Shown: positions 32,149-34,350 of the stretch, piece by piece | How positions within the stretch are numbered: position 1 is the stretch's first letter | Layout: the number at the start of each line of letters is the position of its first letter | Made by a program: the position numbers and the translations under genes | Source: Pseudomonadota bacterium | GTDB taxonomy: Bacteria; Pseudomonadota; Gammaproteobacteria; Xanthomonadales; Xanthomonadaceae | DNA: 34,350 nt | Direction: 5' to 3' | Assembly: GCA_963205415.1 (NCBI GenBank) | Contig: CAUJJS010000208.1 | Span: 1 to 34,350 of the forward strand | The notes under the pieces: generated by a model | Seen by the model: the letters and a program-made list of their open reading frames with translations, nothing else | What the model was told of the DNA's origin: nothing | Database searches by the model: none

Positions 32149-33483
32149 TCAAGACTGGCAGTCTGCGCCCGAACGACGAGTCAGTTTCTTATCGGCAGCG
32201 TACTTCTCAGCAGTCGCCTTGACCATCGGTTTGAGAATCTGATCGTCTGCTTCCATCCAGTCGGAAGAGGCCGTCCACTTTGTGCCGTTCCATGAGTGAG
32301 CTCGTGACCACGAAGACCCCATGTGGTCGAGGCACGATGTGGACAAGGGTCGCATCACACCCGAAAAGCCCATTGCGTCGAGCTTCTTCTGGTCGAGTGC
32401 GAGGTTCTCCAGACCCCAGCGCACCTGTTCACCGGTCATCACCTTGCCTTTGCCGAAGCGCTCCTGCGCGCGACGAACACCTTCGATGCCCAACATTGCG
32501 GACACGAGACCCCGCATGTAGAGTACCTGACCGACTTCTTCCTTCGCGCCCGTCCCTTCACCCTTGGCGTGCAATTGAGCCAAGATGTCCTTCACCACTT
32601 TCGCCTCCGGCGCGGCCCCGGTGGGTTGAAGCACCACAGCGCTGTAACCAATCGCGGCATCGCCCACGTCTTTCACATCAGGATCCCCGCCTGAAGCCCA
32701 TTGCCCGATGATTTTGCTGGCCGGAAAGCCGGTGGCCCGTGCCTCTTTGAGCGCGGTGGGATTCATGACGCCCCAGCCCCACAACAAGACGTAGTCGGGG
32801 CTGTTTCGGCGCACTTGCAGCCATGCCGACTTTTGCTCTACCCCCGGATGGGTGACCGGAATCGTTGCAAGATCAAAGCCATGCATCTTCGCGCGCTCCT
32901 GCAATACCGGAATTGCTTCCTTTCCATAGGGGCTATCGTGGTAAACCAACGTTATCTTCTTTCCCTTCAGCTTGTCGAAACCGCCTTCCTTCTTGGCGAT
33001 GTATTGAACTTGAAGGTCCGCGGAAGCCCAATGCACACCGGTGAGTGGAAAATTCCACTTGAATACACCACCGTCTGCACTTTCGCTGCGGCCGTACCCA
33101 GCGGTAATAAGAGGAATCTTGTCCTCAGGTGCCTTTTCAGTCAGCGCGAAGGTGACTCCCGTCGACAGCGGCTGGAACACCGTTGCGCCCCCGTTCTTGC
33201 CCTTGAGCCGCTCGTAGCATTCCACACCACGGGCCGTGTCATAGCCAGTCTCGCACTCTTCGAACGAGAGCTTGACGCCGTTGATGCCGCCTTGCTTGTT
33301 GACTAGCTTGAGGTAATCAACGTAGCCATTTGCCCACGGAGTGCCGTTGGCCGAGTACGCGCCCGTGCGGTAAACCAGCACGGGGAAGAATTGCTCCTTG
33401 GCCTGAGCAAATGCGCTGGTCGATACGCCCGACGCGCCAGCAGCCACCACGGCCGCTGCCAGAATCAATTGACGAACTTTCAT
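32149..33483 (-). CDS. Second Liv-type periplasmic substrate-binding protein
   Basis: A 444-residue protein with a clear signal peptide (KVRQLILAAAVVAAGASG, probable cut after STSAFA, about residue 26). The mature part is a type I binding fold: FFPVLVYRTGAYSANGTPWANG, LVNKQGGINGVKLSFEECETGYD and KITLVYHDSPYGKEAIPVL are split along about 30-190. GGAGACAAC precedes the ATG. The C-terminus LTRRSGADCQS ends close to the dispersed repeat and looks unusual, so the original end may have been altered. It is related to but clearly different from the binding protein at 20625. Confidence 0.88.
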   Translation of the reverse strand: MKVRQLILAAAVVAAGASGVSTSAFAQAKEQFFPVLVYRTGAYSANGTPWANGYVDYLKLVNKQGGINGVKLSFEECETGYDTARGVECYERLKGKNGGATVFQPLSTGVTFALTEKAPEDKIPLITAGYGRSESADGGVFKWNFPLTGVHWASADLQVQYIAKKEGGFDKLKGKKITLVYHDSPYGKEAIPVLQERAKMHGFDLATIPVTHPGVEQKSAWLQVRRNSPDYVLLWGWGVMNPTALKEARATGFPASKIIGQWASGGDPDVKDVGDAAIGYSAVVLQPTGAAPEAKVVKDILAQLHAKGEGTGAKEEVGQVLYMRGLVSAMLGIEGVRRAQERFGKGKVMTGEQVRWGLENLALDQKKLDAMGFSGVMRPLSTSCLDHMGSSWSRAHSWNGTKWTASSDWMEADDQILKPMVKATAEKYAADKKLTRRSGADCQS

Positions 33484-33546
33484 TGTTGTCTCCTTAAAAA
33501 TAATAATAAAAACAAACCACCCGAAAAACTCAAACCTTGATGCGAC

Positions 33547-34221
33547 TCAATGCGGAAATGGCCACAGCCGCAATTTCTGTTTGCCCGTGGACCAGAGCTT
33601 GGCCAGGCCGTGTGGCTCCACAATCAGGAACCAGACAATCAGGCCACCAAAAATCATCAGCTCCGCGTGTGAAATGCCGACGGTGGAAATTTCGATGCCA
33701 AACGTGCCGAGCAGCACCGGTAAAAACCGGTTCAGGGCGATTGGCAGTATCACGATGAACGCCGCACCAAAGAAGCTGCCCATGATGGAACCCAGGCCGC
33801 CGATGATCACCATGAACAGCAGCCGGAATGACTGGTCTACCGAGAACGCGGCCGGCTCCCACGCACCCAGGTAGATGAAGGCCCACAAGGCGCCGGCCAC
33901 GCCGATGATGAAGGAACTGACGGCAAAGGCGCTGAGCTTGGCGTATATCGGGCGAATGCCGATCACGGCAGCGGCGACGTCCATGTCGCGGATGGCCATC
34001 CACTCGCGACCGATAGCACCGCGCACCAGGTTCTTGGCCAGCAGTGCCACCACCATCAAGATGCCCAGACAGAAGAGGTACTTGCTCAGCGCGCTGCCAA
34101 TGGGCATGCCCAGCACCTGCAGGTTGGACACCGACACCAAGCCCGAGGACGAGTCGTTGGTGAACCACCTGATGCGCAGGAACATCCAGTCGCTGAAGAA
34201 CTGCGCGGCCAGTGAGTACGG
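33547..34221 (-). pseudogene. livM: 5'-truncated Liv-type permease (LivM remnant)
   Basis: The minus-strand frame from 34221 to the stop at 33547 encodes about 224 residues of a LivM C-terminal part (YSLAAQFFSDWMFLRI at the start, VIIGGLGSIMGSFFGAAF, and FLIVEPHGLAKLW). A full LivM is about 320-357 residues (357 in the copy at 18556), so roughly 130 N-terminal residues with the first membrane segments are missing. Upstream the frame meets a stop at 34222-34224 in unrelated sequence. Translation could start only at an internal Met (34185). It is very likely non-functional. Confidence 0.8.
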
Positions 34222-34350
34222 TCAGCTACCGTGATGGCAATCTCGGCTTATTTGATCAAGATACGCGATGGACGGATGGCCTGTTCCATCAAGCTACATG
34301 AACAATTCGTGGATTTAGCTGGGAGCGGTCGGTGACCGTGATGGCGTTCT
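34219..34350. mobile_element. Foreign DNA replacing the start of livM, probable IS end
   Basis: The livM reading ends abruptly at about 34218-34221. The sequence beyond contains a 24-bp imperfect direct repeat (34220-34243 and 34327-34350, 19 of 24 identical, sharing ACCGTGATGGC) at a distance of 107 bp. Repeated motifs just inside an end are typical of IS21-family elements, but no transposase is visible before the window ends, so the family is a guess. Confidence 0.4.

Overview
The window is about 34 kb of GC-rich DNA, interrupted by AT-rich intergenic stretches. Gene families and layout suggest an aerobic betaproteobacterium of the Burkholderiales (Comamonadaceae-like). That placement rests on gene content and IS families only; there is no rRNA or tRNA here to fix it. 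I saw no tRNA, rRNA or CRISPR array.

Layout. (1) 1-140 is the end of an IS481-family element whose transposase starts at 30 and runs off the left edge. (2) 285-1451 (minus) is an acyl-CoA dehydrogenase resembling AliB (cyclohexanecarboxyl-CoA dehydrogenase). It is divergent from a long plus-strand run at 1614-14740: a FadH-like 2,4-dienoyl-CoA reductase, a PaaG-like crotonase, four more acyl-CoA dehydrogenases (one pair looks like an alpha/beta heteromer), a DUF35 protein with a thiolase-fold Ltp2-like partner, an MFE-2-type 3-hydroxyacyl-CoA dehydrogenase, a two-domain MaoC hydratase, an unusual crotonase and a family III CoA-transferase. (3) 14883-21875 is a Liv-type ABC importer with an embedded acyl-CoA synthetase (livG-fadD-livH-livM-livF-binding protein). 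(4) 22145-22942 is a BadH-like SDR under its own promoter and operator. (5) 23096-25768 holds two nested insertion sequences, IS481-family and IS1182-family. (6) 25801-30668 holds a TetR regulator, a MaoC hydratase, ETF:ubiquinone oxidoreductase and two tandem SDRs. (7) 30765-34350 (minus strand) is the remnant of a second Liv transporter whose livM is cut off by foreign DNA, probably another IS end.

How it may work together (inference): an organic acid is imported by the Liv system and activated by the embedded CoA ligase or by CoA transfer. It is then degraded by repeated dehydrogenation, hydration, oxidation and C-C cleavage. Electrons from the many acyl-CoA dehydrogenases would pass through ETF (not in the window) to ETF:ubiquinone oxidoreductase. 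AliB/BadH-like enzymes point to an alicyclic ring acid. The dehydrogenase pair with DUF35/Ltp2-like and MFE-2-like proteins resembles steroid or isoprenoid side-chain removal. The exact substrate cannot be read from the sequence.

Regulation: three inverted repeats of the form CTAAC-N4-GTTAG (1574-1587 degenerate, 14776-14791, 22048-22065) lie in front of the main transcription units and are good candidates for the operator of the TetR protein at 25801. The nested insertion sequences end 36 bp before that regulator's start codon, so its native promoter has been displaced.
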